From Falsiroseomonas tokyonensis (GTDB taxonomy: Bacteria > Pseudomonadota > Alphaproteobacteria > Acetobacterales > Acetobacteraceae): a DNA stretch of 64,000 nucleotides. The notes under the pieces are model-generated. The model saw nothing but the letters and a program-made list of their open reading frames with translations, did no database searches and had not been told where the DNA came from. Both the position numbers and the translations under genes were made by a program. The stretch is taken from NCBI RefSeq assembly GCF_019024325.1, contig NZ_JAFNJS010000005.1, positions 310,001 through 374,000 of the forward strand. The letters are read 5' to 3'. Each line of letters begins with the position of its first letter. The stretch's first letter is position 1. Positions 1-7,948 of this stretch are shown here, piece after piece.

Positions 1-866
1 AGGTCCCGGCGCCGGGCGCGCTGGATCGGCCGGGGGTGCATCGTGCGCAAGGGCCGCGCCGGGGCCGGGTCGCGCTGCTGGCTGGCTGCGCCCAGCGCGT
101 GCTGGCGCCCTCGATCAATGACGCCACCATCCGCCTGCTGACGCGGATGGGCCTCGATGTGGTGGTGCGGCAGGAGTCCGGCTGCTGCGGCGCGCTCGAC
201 CACCATATGGGCCACCACGACCCGGCAATGCGCCTGGCGCGGGCCAATATCGCGGCCTGGACGGCGGAGCTCGAGGGGGAGGGGCTGGATGCGGTGGTGG
301 TCAACGCCTCCGGCTGCGGCACCACGGTGAAGGACTACGGCTTCATGTTCCGCACCGAGCCCGAAGCCGCCGCCGCCGCGCGCATCTCCGCGCTCACGCT
401 GGACATCTCCGAGCTTCTACAGAAATTCGACTATGCGCCGAGCCGCGAGAAGCCGGGCCTGACGGTCGCCTACCACGCCGCCTGTTCCCTCCAGCACGGC
501 CAGAAGATCACCGCCGCGCCGAAGGAGCTTTTGAAGCGGGCGGGTTTTGCGGTGAAGGAACCGGCGGAGGGCCATATCTGCTGCGGCAGCGCCGGCACCT
601 ACAACCTGATGCAGCCCGAGATCGCCGGGCAACTGCGCGACCGCAAGCTGGCCAATCTGGACCGCACCCGCGCCGATGTGATCGCGGCCGGCAACATCGG
701 CTGCCTCACCCAGCTTTCGGGCGGCGCCATGCCCACCATCCATACGGTGGAGCTGCTGGACTGGATGGCTGGCGGGCCGGAGCCCGCCGCACTGCGCCCT
801 GTCCTGGCGGAACGGGCGAAGGACCGCGCCCTTCTGCGGGAGGCCGGGCACAACCTGGCGGGCTGA
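1..866 (+). CDS. glcF: Glycolate oxidase iron-sulfur subunit, C-terminal part (cut by window edge)
   Basis: GlcF is the Fe-S electron-transfer subunit of the membrane-associated glycolate dehydrogenase GlcDEF, which oxidises glycolate to glyoxylate. The visible part holds both CCG cysteine-rich domains: ESGCCGALDHHMGH near the left and EGHICCGSAGTYNLMQPE near the right, with intervening NASGCG and YHAACSLQHG motifs typical of GlcF. The reading frame is open to base 3 with no stop, and only about 290 of the usual 400-440 residues are present, so the 4Fe-4S ferredoxin N-terminus lies outside. The GTG at 36 is therefore an internal codon. A TPR gene follows 42 bases after the stop. Glyoxylate metabolism would connect to the glycerate kinase at 6587-7870 (inference). 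Confidence 0.93.
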   Translation, partial: VPAPGALDRPGVHRAQGPRRGRVALLAGCAQRVLAPSINDATIRLLTRMGLDVVVRQESGCCGALDHHMGHHDPAMRLARANIAAWTAELEGEGLDAVVVNASGCGTTVKDYGFMFRTEPEAAAAARISALTLDISELLQKFDYAPSREKPGLTVAYHAACSLQHGQKITAAPKELLKRAGFAVKEPAEGHICCGSAGTYNLMQPEIAGQLRDRKLANLDRTRADVIAAGNIGCLTQLSGGAMPTIHTVELLDWMAGGPEPAALRPVLAERAKDRALLREAGHNLAG

Positions 867-908
867 TTGGCCTTGCATGCGGGCGGGGGGATGCCGGAGG
901 CTGGGCGC

Positions 909-1478
909 ATGATCCGTTCCGCCGCGCTGCTGCTTCTCCTCGCGTTGCCGGTCCAGGCGCAAACGCCGCCGCCGCGGCCCGGCGCCGCGGAGGCGCGCCA
1001 GGCCGAGCTCGACCGGCTGTTCGAGGCGCTGAAGACCGCACCCGACCAGGGCGGCGGCCAGATCGTGGAGGCGCGCATCCGCGCGCTGTGGAGCCAGGCC
1101 GTCTCCCCGGCCGCGGGCCTGCTGCTGCGCCGCGGCCAGCGCAACCTGCAGGCGCAGGAGACGGCGGAGGCGCTGGAGGATTTCGACGCCGCTTTGGTGC
1201 TGGAACCGGGCGCGCCCGATGCCTGGCTGCTGCGCGCCGCCGCCTATGACCGCCTGGGCGACCGCGTCGCCGCGGCGCGGGACCTGCAGCAGGCGCTGCT
1301 GCTGGAACCCCGCCATTTCGGCGCGCTGCTGCAGCTGTCCCAGCTGCAGGAGGAGGCAGGCGACCTGCGCGGCGCGCTGCGCAGCCTGGACGCCGCGCTG
1401 GCGCTGCACCCGCAACTGCCCGGTGGCGCCATGCGGCGGCGCGACCTGCAAAGGCGGGCGGAGGGAGAGGCGCTGTAA
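909..1478 (+). CDS. Periplasmic tetratricopeptide repeat protein
   Basis: A 189-residue protein. It begins with a clear signal peptide (MIRSAALLLLLALPVQA then Q, so cleavage near residue 17). The ATG at 909 is chosen over the in-frame TTG at 867 because it starts the signal peptide directly. After a charged linker there are three TPR units, roughly residues 58-90, 91-125 and 126-160, with the usual W/L-A-x-D/L-G pattern and A-L-x-L-x-P endings. No enzymatic motif is visible. TPR proteins of this kind act as protein-protein scaffolds in the periplasm; the partner cannot be read from the sequence. It follows glcF closely and is closed by an 18-bp perfect hairpin. Confidence 0.8.
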   Translation: MIRSAALLLLLALPVQAQTPPPRPGAAEARQAELDRLFEALKTAPDQGGGQIVEARIRALWSQAVSPAAGLLLRRGQRNLQAQETAEALEDFDAALVLEPGAPDAWLLRAAAYDRLGDRVAAARDLQQALLLEPRHFGALLQLSQLQEEAGDLRGALRSLDAALALHPQLPGGAMRRRDLQRRAEGEAL

Positions 1479-1481
1479 GCG

Positions 1482-1534
1482 GGCTGCGGAAAAAGCCCTT
1501 CCCCCTGCGGGTGGAGAGGGCTTTTTCCGCAGCC
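1482..1534. repeat. Perfect 18-bp inverted repeat, REP-like, possible terminator
   Basis: Arms GGCTGCGGAAAAAGCCCT (1482-1499) and its exact complement (1517-1534) enclose a 17-base loop. The element starts 4 bases after the TPR gene stop and ends about 80 bases before ada. The outer arm carries five A/T pairs, so in either direction the stem ends in a U-run of sorts and could stop transcription. The loop and inner arm (CGGGTGGAG) and right flank (TTTCCGCAGCCTGT) recur at 42086-42150, so this is one copy of a dispersed family rather than a unique terminator. Confidence 0.75.
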
Positions 1535-1613
1535 TGTTTGGCGGGCGCAACCCGCGGATGGCGCAGCCTGCGGCAAGCGCCGATCTTCCGCCCGAGTTCG
1601 AGAGGCCGCCCCG

Positions 1614-2681
1614 ATGCCCGAAGCCCCCCTGTCGATCGATGACCTGCGCTGGCAGGCGGTCCTGGACCGCCAGGCGCAGCCGGAATGTGGCGATTTCCGC
1701 CTGGGCGTGACCAGCCAGGGCATCTACTGCCGCCCCGGCTGCCCGGCCCGCACGCCGCTGCGCCGCAATGTCCGCTTCTTCGCCGATGCCGCCAGCGCCG
1801 AGGCCGCCGGCTTCCGCGCCTGCAAGCGCTGCGACCCGAAGGGAGAGCGCGCCCGCATGCAGGCCGAGGCCGTGGCCGCCGCCTGTGCGCTGATCGAGGC
1901 GGCGGAGACCATCCCGAGCCTGGAGACGCTGGCCGCCCGCGCCGGCTATGCCCGCCACCATTTCCTGCGCCTGTTCCGCGAAATCACCGGCGTCACCCCG
2001 CGCAGCTATGCCGAGGCGGTGCGCGCCCGCCGCCTGCAGGCGGCACTCGCCGCCGGCGACCGGGTGGCGGAGGCGGTGGCTGGCGCCGGCTTCGGCAGCG
2101 AGAGCCGCGTCTATGAGGACACCGCCCGACACCTCGGCATGACGCCCGGCGCGGCCCGGCGCGGCGGCCAGGGGGAGACCATCCGCATCGCCCATGCCGA
2201 AAGCGCCATGGGCCCGCTGCTGGTCGGTGCCACGGAAGCGGGCATCTGCTTCATCGGCTTCGCCGAGCCGCCCGAGGCGCTGGAGGGCGACCTGCGCGCC
2301 CGCTTCCCCAAGGCGCGGCTGGAGGCGGCGCCGGAGGCGCTGGCCGATGCGGTGCGCCAGGTGGCGGCCTTCCTGGCGGAGCCCAGCGCCGCGCTGGCCC
2401 TGCCGCTTGACCTGCGCGGCACCGCCTTCCAGCGCAGGGTCTGGGAAGCGCTGGTGCGGATTCCCCTGGGCGAGACCCGCACCTATTCCGGCCTGGCAGC
2501 GGAGATGGGGATGCCGGCGGCGACTCGCGCCGTGGCGCGGGCCTGCGCCCGCAACCCGGTCTCCCTGATGGTGCCCTGCCATCGCGTGGTGGGCGCCAGC
2601 GGCGACCTCACTGGCTATCGCTGGGGCGTGCCGCGCAAGGCGGCGCTGCTGGCGGGCGAGAAGCGGGCGCGGGGGCGCTGA
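1614..2681 (+). CDS. ada: Bifunctional Ada: methylphosphotriester sensor, AraC regulator and O6-methylguanine methyltransferase
   Basis: A 355-residue Ada protein of full length. The N-terminal zinc/phosphotriester acceptor domain shows the four cysteines Cys39, Cys43, Cys70 and Cys73 (GIYCRPGCPA and ACKRC). An AraC-type helix-turn-helix follows at about residues 85-185 (SLETLAARAGYARHHFLRLF, then GVTPRSYAEAVRARR). The C-terminal suicide methyltransferase domain ends with PCHRVVG, Cys322 being the methyl acceptor. In the family, transfer of a methyl group from DNA phosphate to the N-terminal Cys turns Ada into an activator of its own gene and other alkylation-repair genes. No alkB or alkA neighbour is present. 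A GAGAGG ribosome site precedes the ATG. The TGA stop is the first triplet of a compound hairpin repeat. Confidence 0.95.
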   Translation: MPEAPLSIDDLRWQAVLDRQAQPECGDFRLGVTSQGIYCRPGCPARTPLRRNVRFFADAASAEAAGFRACKRCDPKGERARMQAEAVAAACALIEAAETIPSLETLAARAGYARHHFLRLFREITGVTPRSYAEAVRARRLQAALAAGDRVAEAVAGAGFGSESRVYEDTARHLGMTPGAARRGGQGETIRIAHAESAMGPLLVGATEAGICFIGFAEPPEALEGDLRARFPKARLEAAPEALADAVRQVAAFLAEPSAALALPLDLRGTAFQRRVWEALVRIPLGETRTYSGLAAEMGMPAATRAVARACARNPVSLMVPCHRVVGASGDLTGYRWGVPRKAALLAGEKRARGR

Positions 2682-2784
2682 AGCACGATCGGCTCACGCT
2701 GAATCAGCGCGGGCCGATGTCATGGTTCGGGGACGATCGCGTCTGCAGCACGAGATCTGCCCAGTCGGACAGATCGTGCTGTAG
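2679..2784. repeat. AGAGC-type compound hairpin repeat, diverged copy 1
   Basis: Two consecutive hairpins aligned with the copies at 3380-3485 and 33644-33749. The second hairpin is intact: CTGCAGCAC (2743-2751), GATCTG, then CAGATC and GTGCTGTAG (2776-2784). Compared with the other copies (CTAGAGCAC, GATCCG / CGGATC, GTGCTCTAG) two base pairs have changed on both sides of the stem, preserving pairing. The first hairpin is weaker, with TCGGCTCACGCT against AGCGCGGGCCGA. It lies between the convergent ends of ada and the next gene; the ada stop forms its left edge. Confidence 0.7.
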
Positions 2785-2787
2785 CGG

Positions 2788-3315
2788 CTACCGCGGCGTG
2801 GCAGGCGGCACGGCCGGCGCAGGGGCGGCCGGGGCCGGCGGCACCACGGCGGGCGGCACCACGGCGGGCGGCGGCACGGCGGGTGCGGCCGGGTCGGGTG
2901 CAGCCGGGGCGGGGGCAGCCGGCGCGGCCGCGGCAGCCGGCGGAGCCTCGCGCGGCACCAGGCGTTCCCGCGCATTGGCGGGCGCGCCGACGATGGTCCA
3001 CTCGCCCTCCATGCTGCCATCCGGGTTCAGCGTGTAGATGCCGATGCCCGGCCGCTGCGACAGGCCATAGGCCACCGCCACGGTGCGGCCGGAGGCGAAG
3101 CCCACGCCTTCCACCGATTGGTTGCCGATGCGCCAGAGGATGGCGAAGGAGGCGAGGCCGACGGTGCGGATCTGCGCCACGCCGGTATAGCTGCTGCCAT
3201 CCAGGTTGGTGCCGGTCACGTCATAGAGGCCGGCGCGCTGCGCCGAGGCCGGGGTGGCGGCCAGCGCGGCCAGCGCGGGAATGGCGGCCGCCAGGGCAAG
3301 GCTGCGGATCTTCAT
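2788..3315 (-). CDS. Secreted protein with Pro/Ala-rich C-terminal tail
   Basis: 175 residues from the ATG at 3315; the start is set by the signal peptide MKIRSLALAAAIPALAALAATPASAQ. A compact globular part (about residues 26-115) contains YDVTGTNLDGSSYTG, an aromatic/hydrophobic core and YTLNPDGSMEGEWTIVG, which reads like a small beta-rich domain. Residues beyond about 120 are low-complexity Ala/Pro (PPAVVPPAVVPPAPAA), as in proteins that span the periplasm or cell wall. I do not recognise a named family. It lies downstream of pyruvate kinase on the same strand but is separated from it by a compound hairpin repeat, so it may be transcribed on its own. Confidence 0.7.
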   Translation of the reverse strand: MKIRSLALAAAIPALAALAATPASAQRAGLYDVTGTNLDGSSYTGVAQIRTVGLASFAILWRIGNQSVEGVGFASGRTVAVAYGLSQRPGIGIYTLNPDGSMEGEWTIVGAPANARERLVPREAPPAAAAAPAAPAPAAPDPAAPAVPPPAVVPPAVVPPAPAAPAPAVPPATPR

Positions 3316-3379
3316 CGAGGCTGCTCCGAGAGGTCCGCGCACAAAAGGCGGGTGCGGCGCTCAAGGCAAGAGGCGCCGC

Positions 3380-3485
3380 TAAAGCACTATCCGATAACAC
3401 TCAATCAGTGTTATCGGACTTCGTGCTTTAGAAACAATAACTTCTAGAGCACGAGATCCGTCCGAGAGGACGGATCGTGCTCTAG
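3380..3485. repeat. AGAGC-type compound hairpin repeat, copy 2
   Basis: First hairpin: TAAAGCAC (3380-3387), then TCCGATAACACT, loop, AGTGTTATCGGA and GTGCTTTA (3423-3430). A 13-base spacer GAAACAATAACTT follows. Second hairpin: CTAGAGCAC (3444-3452), GATCCGTCC, loop GAGA, GGACGGATC, GTGCTCTAG (3477-3485). It is nearly identical to the copy at 33644-33749, about 30 kb away. It lies between pyruvate kinase (stop at 3501) and the secreted-protein gene, both on the minus strand. Confidence 0.9.
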
Positions 3486-3500
3486 GGCCGGCGATGGCCG

Positions 3501-5156
3501 TCACTTCACGATGGCGACTCGCAGCGCATTGGTGGTGCCCGGTGTGCCGAAGGGCACGCCGGCGGTCACCACCACCTCGTCGCCCGATTTCGCGAAGCCT
3601 TCCATGCTGGCGGCGCGGATCGCCTTGGCGACCATGTCCGTCATGGAATGCAGCTCCACCGTCGTCATGGGGTGCACGCCCCAGACCACCGCCATGCGCC
3701 GCGCCGTCTGCAGGCTGGCGGTCAGGCCGAGGATCGGGCAGCTCGGCCGTTCCCGCGCCACGCGCAGCATGGTGGATCCGGTGGAGGTGAAGGTGGCGAT
3801 CGCCTCCGCCTCGATGGTCTGCGCCACCTGGCGGGCGGCGGCGGCGATGGCGCTGGCGGAATTGCGCTCCGGCGCCGGGCGGTTCGCATCCGTCAGCTTG
3901 CGCCATTCCGGGTCCTGCTCAACGCGCGCGATGATGCGGTCCATGATGTTCACCGCCTCGAAGGGGAACTGCCCGGCGGCGGTCTCGGCGGACAGCATCA
4001 CGCAATCGGCGCCATCGAAGACCGCCGTCGCCACGTCCTGCGCCTCGGCGCGGGTGGGGGAGGGGGCGGTGATCATGCTCTCCAGCATCTGGGTCGCCAC
4101 CACCACCGGTTTGCCGAGGATGCGGCAGGCGCGGACGATCTGCTTCTGGATCAGCGGCACTTCCTCCGGCGGGCATTCCACGCCGAGGTCGCCGCGCGCC
4201 ACCATGACGCAATCGGCCCCCGCCAGGATGGCGTCGAGATTCTCGACCGCCTGCGGCTTCTCCATCTTCACCATGATCCAGGCGCGGCCGGCGGCGATCT
4301 CCTTCGCCTCGATCACATCCTCCGCCCGCTGCACGAAGGACAGGCCGATATATTCCACGCCCTGTTCCAGCACGAAGTCGAGGTCGGCGCGGTCCTTTTC
4401 CGTCAGCGCCGGGATCGGCAGCACCACGTCGGGCACGTTCACGCCCTTGCGGTCCGACAGCGGGCCGCCGACCACCACCTGGGTCTCCAGGTGATCCTCC
4501 CGCTTATGGGTCACGCGCAGGCGCAGCTTGCCGTCATCCAGCAGCAGCGTGGTGCCGATGCCAGCGGCGGCGATGATCTCGGGGTGTGGCAGCTGCACGC
4601 GGCGCACGTCGCCGGGATTGGGCGAAAGGTCGAGGCGGAAGCTCTGGCCGGTCTGCAACTGCACCCGGCCGGCCTGGAACTTTCCGACGCGCAGCTTGGG
4701 GCCCTGGACGTCGGCCAGGATGCCGATCGGGCGGCCGACCTTCTCCTCCAACGCCCGGATCGTCGCGATCCGTGCCGCGTGATCCTCGTGGCTGCCATGG
4801 CTGAAGTTCAGCCGGAAGACATCGGCGCCGGCGCGGAACAGACGCTCGATGACCTCGGGCGAGGAGGAGGCCGGGCCGAGGGTCGCGATGATCTTGGTGC
4901 GGCGCCGGCGGCGCAGCGGGGGACGGCTCGGCATAGGTCGGATGGTTCCTTCGCGACGGGGCGCTTCCGGTGGCTCCGGCACATCCGGACGGACCGAAGC
5001 GGGCGGCACGCCCAGCGCGCGGGCCACCTCGGCCACGCGATCTTCCGGCACCCGGCGCCATTGGGAGACGGCGGCGGTGGAAATGCCGAGGGCGGTTGCG
5101 ATACGGGTGACGGCGCCGCGCTGGGTCAGCAGGGCTTCGAGGGTGGGGTCGCGCAT
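3501..5156 (-). CDS. pyk: Pyruvate kinase with N-terminal YdaS/Cro-like helix-turn-helix
   Basis: One uninterrupted frame of 551 residues. From about residue 85 (RRTKIIATLGPASSS) it is a complete pyruvate kinase: substrate loop FRLNFSHGSHEDH, the metal/active-site region IMVKMEKPQAVENLD, the MVARGDLGVECP signature and a C-terminal allosteric domain. The enzyme converts phosphoenolpyruvate and ADP to pyruvate and ATP. Residues 1-60 are extra: AVTRIATALGISTAAVSQW followed by VPEDRVAEVARALGV and RPDV matches the layout of YdaS-type phage-repressor HTH domains. Pyruvate kinases are usually 470-480 residues. An internal ATG at 4934 (MPSRPP) would give the plain enzyme and has AAGGA 13 bases upstream, while the ATG at 5156 has no clear ribosome site. 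Both products are possible; the fusion is discussed in the findings. Confidence 0.93.
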   Translation of the reverse strand: MRDPTLEALLTQRGAVTRIATALGISTAAVSQWRRVPEDRVAEVARALGVPPASVRPDVPEPPEAPRREGTIRPMPSRPPLRRRRRTKIIATLGPASSSPEVIERLFRAGADVFRLNFSHGSHEDHAARIATIRALEEKVGRPIGILADVQGPKLRVGKFQAGRVQLQTGQSFRLDLSPNPGDVRRVQLPHPEIIAAAGIGTTLLLDDGKLRLRVTHKREDHLETQVVVGGPLSDRKGVNVPDVVLPIPALTEKDRADLDFVLEQGVEYIGLSFVQRAEDVIEAKEIAAGRAWIMVKMEKPQAVENLDAILAGADCVMVARGDLGVECPPEEVPLIQKQIVRACRILGKPVVVATQMLESMITAPSPTRAEAQDVATAVFDGADCVMLSAETAAGQFPFEAVNIMDRIIARVEQDPEWRKLTDANRPAPERNSASAIAAAARQVAQTIEAEAIATFTSTGSTMLRVARERPSCPILGLTASLQTARRMAVVWGVHPMTTVELHSMTDMVAKAIRAASMEGFAKSGDEVVVTAGVPFGTPGTTNALRVAIVK

Positions 5157-5159
5157 GGC

Positions 5160-5170
5160 GCTAAGTTAGC
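5160..5170. promoter_or_regulatory. Palindrome GCTAAGTTAGC at the start of the HTH-pyruvate kinase
   Basis: A perfect 5+1+5 palindrome beginning 3 bases upstream of the ATG of the HTH-pyruvate kinase, where the ribosome binding site would be. Its position and A/T-rich character in otherwise GC-rich DNA suggest an operator, possibly for the HTH encoded just inside. Binding is inferred, not shown. Confidence 0.4.
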
Positions 5171-5202
5171 ATCAATAAGCGACAGGGGCCAGATGGCGAA
5201 TT

Positions 5203-5219
5203 TTACTTAATATAAGTAA
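5203..5219. promoter_or_regulatory. Palindrome TTACTTA-ATA-TAAGTAA between pyk and the OmpA gene
   Basis: A perfect 7-bp inverted repeat with a 3-base spacer in a short A/T-rich island within the 241-bp divergent intergenic region (5157-5397). It resembles a dimeric repressor operator. It lies 47 bases upstream of the HTH-pyruvate kinase start and about 180 bases upstream of the OmpA start. The rest of the intergenic region shows only the OmpA ribosome site (CCAGGAG near 5383). Confidence 0.45.
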
Positions 5220-5397
5220 GCTATGGGGCGCGCCTTGGGGTCGCCTTCACCCACTGCGTCCTTCCTGCCACACCCCTCCCGGAAATTTTTCGTCCCTGCC
5301 ACCTTTTCCAGGGAACCCGCGTTGGGGTGGCCAGGACGCTGCTGCCGGACCCTCCACCCCCGGCGCGGAATGGCTCGTCCAGCCAGGAGAATAGGTT

Positions 5398-6528
5398 ATG
5401 AATATCCGGAATGCGCTGCTCGCGACGACCATGTTGCTGCTGCCGCTCGGTGCCGCCCAGGCCCAGCAGGTGAGCGGCATTTATATTGGCGCCGGCGCGG
5501 GCGTGAACTGGCTGCAGGACGCGAATATCAACGCGACGGGCACGCTGGCCGATACGCTGCGCGCGCGCGGCAACACCACCGGCGGCGACGTGTCCTTCGA
5601 CATGGGCTGGGTGGGCGTGGTCAGCCTGGGCTACGGCTTCGGCAACGGCCTGCGGACCGAGATCGAGGGCAGCTACCGCGAGAACGAGGTGGACACCATC
5701 AGCGGCTTCCGCGGCGCCGGCCAGGTCCGCGCCTCCGGCACCGCGCGCAGCTACGGCGTGATGGCCAATGCCCTGTATGACTTCGACATCGGCGCCAATT
5801 TCGGCGGCGTGTCCTTCATGCCGTATGTCGGCGTCGGCGCCGGCTATATCTGGCGCGAGTTCGACGGCGTCCGCGCCAATGTTCTCGGCGGCAGCGTGAA
5901 CAGCGACGGCACCGATGGCCGCTTCGCCTACCAGGCGATCGCGGGTGTCTCCATGCCGCTGACGCAGTATGCGCCGGGCCTGGCGCTGACCGCGGAATAC
6001 CGCTTCCTCGGCACGCTGGAGCATGACATCGACACCAGCTCGGGCGGTGGGTCCTTCTCCGTGGCCCGCACCGGCACGAAGTCAGAGAACTACAACCACT
6101 CCATCCTGATCGGTCTGCGCTACGCCTTCGGCCAGACCAGCCCGGCCCCGGTGGTTGCCCCGGCCCCCGCGCCGATGCCCGCCGCCGCCCCGGCGCCGGC
6201 CCGTACCTACCTGGTGTTCTTCGACTTCGATCGCGCCGACCTGACCGACCGTGCCCGCCAGATCATCGGCGATGCGGCGCAGAGCGCGACCAGCCAGCGG
6301 GTGACGCGCATCGAAGTGGCCGGCCACGCCGACCGCTCCGGCTCGCCGCAGTACAACCAGCGCCTGTCTGAGCGCCGCGCCGGCGCCGTGGCCTCCGAGC
6401 TGGAGCGCCGTGGCATCCAGCGCAACCAGATCAGCGTCCAGGCCTTCGGCGAGAGCCGCCCGCTGGTGCCGACCGCCGACGGTGTGCGCGAGCCGCAGAA
6501 CCGCCGCGTGGAAATCGTCCTGCGCTGA
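5398..6528 (+). CDS. OmpA-family outer membrane protein
   Basis: 376 residues. Signal peptide MNIRNALLATTMLLLPLGAAQA, then an eight-strand-type beta barrel (about residues 24-235, starting GIYIGAGAGVNW and ending LIGLRYAFG), a Pro/Ala hinge (APAPAPMPAAAPAPA) and an OmpA-C peptidoglycan-binding domain. The latter shows FFDFDRADLT and the NQRLSERRAGAV motif that contacts diaminopimelate. It anchors the outer membrane to the cell wall and may form a small pore. AGGAG stands a few bases before the ATG. It is divergent from pyruvate kinase and closed by a rho-independent terminator. Confidence 0.93.
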   Translation: MNIRNALLATTMLLLPLGAAQAQQVSGIYIGAGAGVNWLQDANINATGTLADTLRARGNTTGGDVSFDMGWVGVVSLGYGFGNGLRTEIEGSYRENEVDTISGFRGAGQVRASGTARSYGVMANALYDFDIGANFGGVSFMPYVGVGAGYIWREFDGVRANVLGGSVNSDGTDGRFAYQAIAGVSMPLTQYAPGLALTAEYRFLGTLEHDIDTSSGGGSFSVARTGTKSENYNHSILIGLRYAFGQTSPAPVVAPAPAPMPAAAPAPARTYLVFFDFDRADLTDRARQIIGDAAQSATSQRVTRIEVAGHADRSGSPQYNQRLSERRAGAVASELERRGIQRNQISVQAFGESRPLVPTADGVREPQNRRVEIVLR

Positions 6529-6552
6529 GCAGGACCTTCGTCCAGGCGACCG

Positions 6553-6590
6553 GGCCGGGGGAGCAATCCCCCGGCCTTTCTTCGTTTCAG
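6553..6590 (+). terminator. Rho-independent terminator of the OmpA gene
   Basis: Stem GGCCGGGGGA (6553-6562) and TCCCCCGGCC (6567-6576) with loop GCAA, followed by TTTCTTCGTTT. It sits between the convergent OmpA and glycerate kinase genes; the T-rich tail overlaps the last codons of the latter. Confidence 0.85.
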
Positions 6591-7870
6591 GCCACCAGCA
6601 CGGCCCGCAGGTCGTTCACATTGGTCAGGGTTGGGCCCGTGACCAGCAGATCGCCCAGCGACTGGAACAGGGCGTAGCTGTCATGCCGGCCGAGCAGCGC
6701 GCGGGGGTCCAGCCCGGCAGCGCGTGCACGGGCCAGGGTATCGGGCGTGGCGATGGCGCCCGCATTGTCCTCCGACCCGTCGATCCCGTCGGTATCCCCC
6801 ATCAGCGCCCAGATGCCCGGCGCACCAGCCAAGGCCACGGCGCAGCCGAGCAGGGATTCGCCGTTGCGCCCGCCGCGACCGCCACCCTCGGGCCCGATGG
6901 TCACCGTGGTCTCCCCGCCCGAGAGCAGGATGCAGGGGCCGGGCAGGGGGTGGCCATGGGCGCGGGCGGAGAGCGCGATGCCGGCCAGGGCCTTGCCCAG
7001 CTCCCGCGCCTCGCCTTCCAAAGCATCGCCGAGGATCAGGGGCGCGAGGCCCAGTTCGCGGCCCTTGGCGGCCGCGGCTTCCAGCGCCATGCGGGGCGTG
7101 GCGATGAAGCGGTAATCCACCTGGCCCAGGCGCGGATCGCCAGGTTTGGGCGTTTCCTCGGTCGCTGCGGCCAAATGCGCGACCACCGCCGGCGGCAGCT
7201 CCATCCGGTAATGCGCGACGAGCCCGCGCGCCTGTTCGAAGCTGGTCGGGTCCGGCACGGTGGGGCCGGAAGCGATGGCGGCGGGGTCATCCCCCGGCAC
7301 GTCCGAGATCGCCAGCGTCACCACCCGCGCCGGCGCCGCGGCCAGCGCCAACCTTCCGCCGGAAAAGGCGGATAGATGCCGGCGGATGCAGTTCATCTCG
7401 TTGATCGTGGCGCCGGAGGCGAGCAGGGCGCGGTTCACGGCCATCAGCTCGTCCAGCGTCAGCCCCGGCGCCGGCAGGGTGGTCAGCGCCGAGCCGCCGC
7501 CGGAGACCAGGAACAGCACCAGGTCGCGCTCCGTCAGCCCCGCCACCGCGTCCAGCAGGCGTTGCGCCGCTTCGGCGCCGGCGGCATCGGGCACGGGGTG
7601 GGAGGCTTCCAGCACCTCGACCCGGCTTGTGGGGTAGCCATGGCCGTAGCGGGTGACGACCAGGCCGGCCAGCGCCTGGTCGGGCCAGGCCGCCTCCACC
7701 GCCGCCGCCATCACCGCCGCCGACTTGCCGGCCCCCACCACCACCACGCGGCCGTCCCGCGGCGGCTCCGGCAGGTGGCGGGCCAGCACGATGCGCGGGT
7801 CGGCGCTTGCCACGGCGGCGGCGAAAATCTCCTGCAACGCCGCGCGGGCGGTGGCATCGGTCCAGGCCAT
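6587..7870 (-). CDS. Glycerate 2-kinase (GckA/TtuD, MOFRL family)
   Basis: 427 residues from ATG 7870 (MAWTDATARAALQEIF), preceded by GAGGGAG; an upstream in-frame start at 7921 would add an unlikely 17-residue leader. The protein has the N-terminal DUF4147 part with VVVVGAGKSAAVMA and the glycine-rich LVSGGGSAL loop, and the C-terminal MOFRL domain with ILLSGGETTVTI and GGRGGRNGE. It phosphorylates D-glycerate to 2-phosphoglycerate, feeding lower glycolysis. Older databases call this family hydroxypyruvate reductase, which is probably wrong. Together with glcF and pyk in the same 8 kb it fits a glycolate/glyoxylate salvage route (inference). Confidence 0.9.
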   Translation of the reverse strand: MAWTDATARAALQEIFAAAVASADPRIVLARHLPEPPRDGRVVVVGAGKSAAVMAAAVEAAWPDQALAGLVVTRYGHGYPTSRVEVLEASHPVPDAAGAEAAQRLLDAVAGLTERDLVLFLVSGGGSALTTLPAPGLTLDELMAVNRALLASGATINEMNCIRRHLSAFSGGRLALAAAPARVVTLAISDVPGDDPAAIASGPTVPDPTSFEQARGLVAHYRMELPPAVVAHLAAATEETPKPGDPRLGQVDYRFIATPRMALEAAAAKGRELGLAPLILGDALEGEARELGKALAGIALSARAHGHPLPGPCILLSGGETTVTIGPEGGGRGGRNGESLLGCAVALAGAPGIWALMGDTDGIDGSEDNAGAIATPDTLARARAAGLDPRALLGRHDSYALFQSLGDLLVTGPTLTNVNDLRAVLVA

Positions 7871-7948
7871 CTCGGTCTCCCTCTTGCCGCCAGTATGGCG
7901 AAGCGGGGCGGGATGGACCATCTAGCGGGGAAGTTCAGGAGGACCCCG

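Noticed and set aside
417-2582. 721-codon frame on the minus strand
   Set aside because: Antisense to glcF, the TPR gene and ada, with no recognisable domain.
5329-5340. GGAACCCGCGTT as an EcfG promoter before the OmpA gene
   Set aside because: The GGAAC and CGTT blocks are only 3 bases apart, far from the required 16-17.
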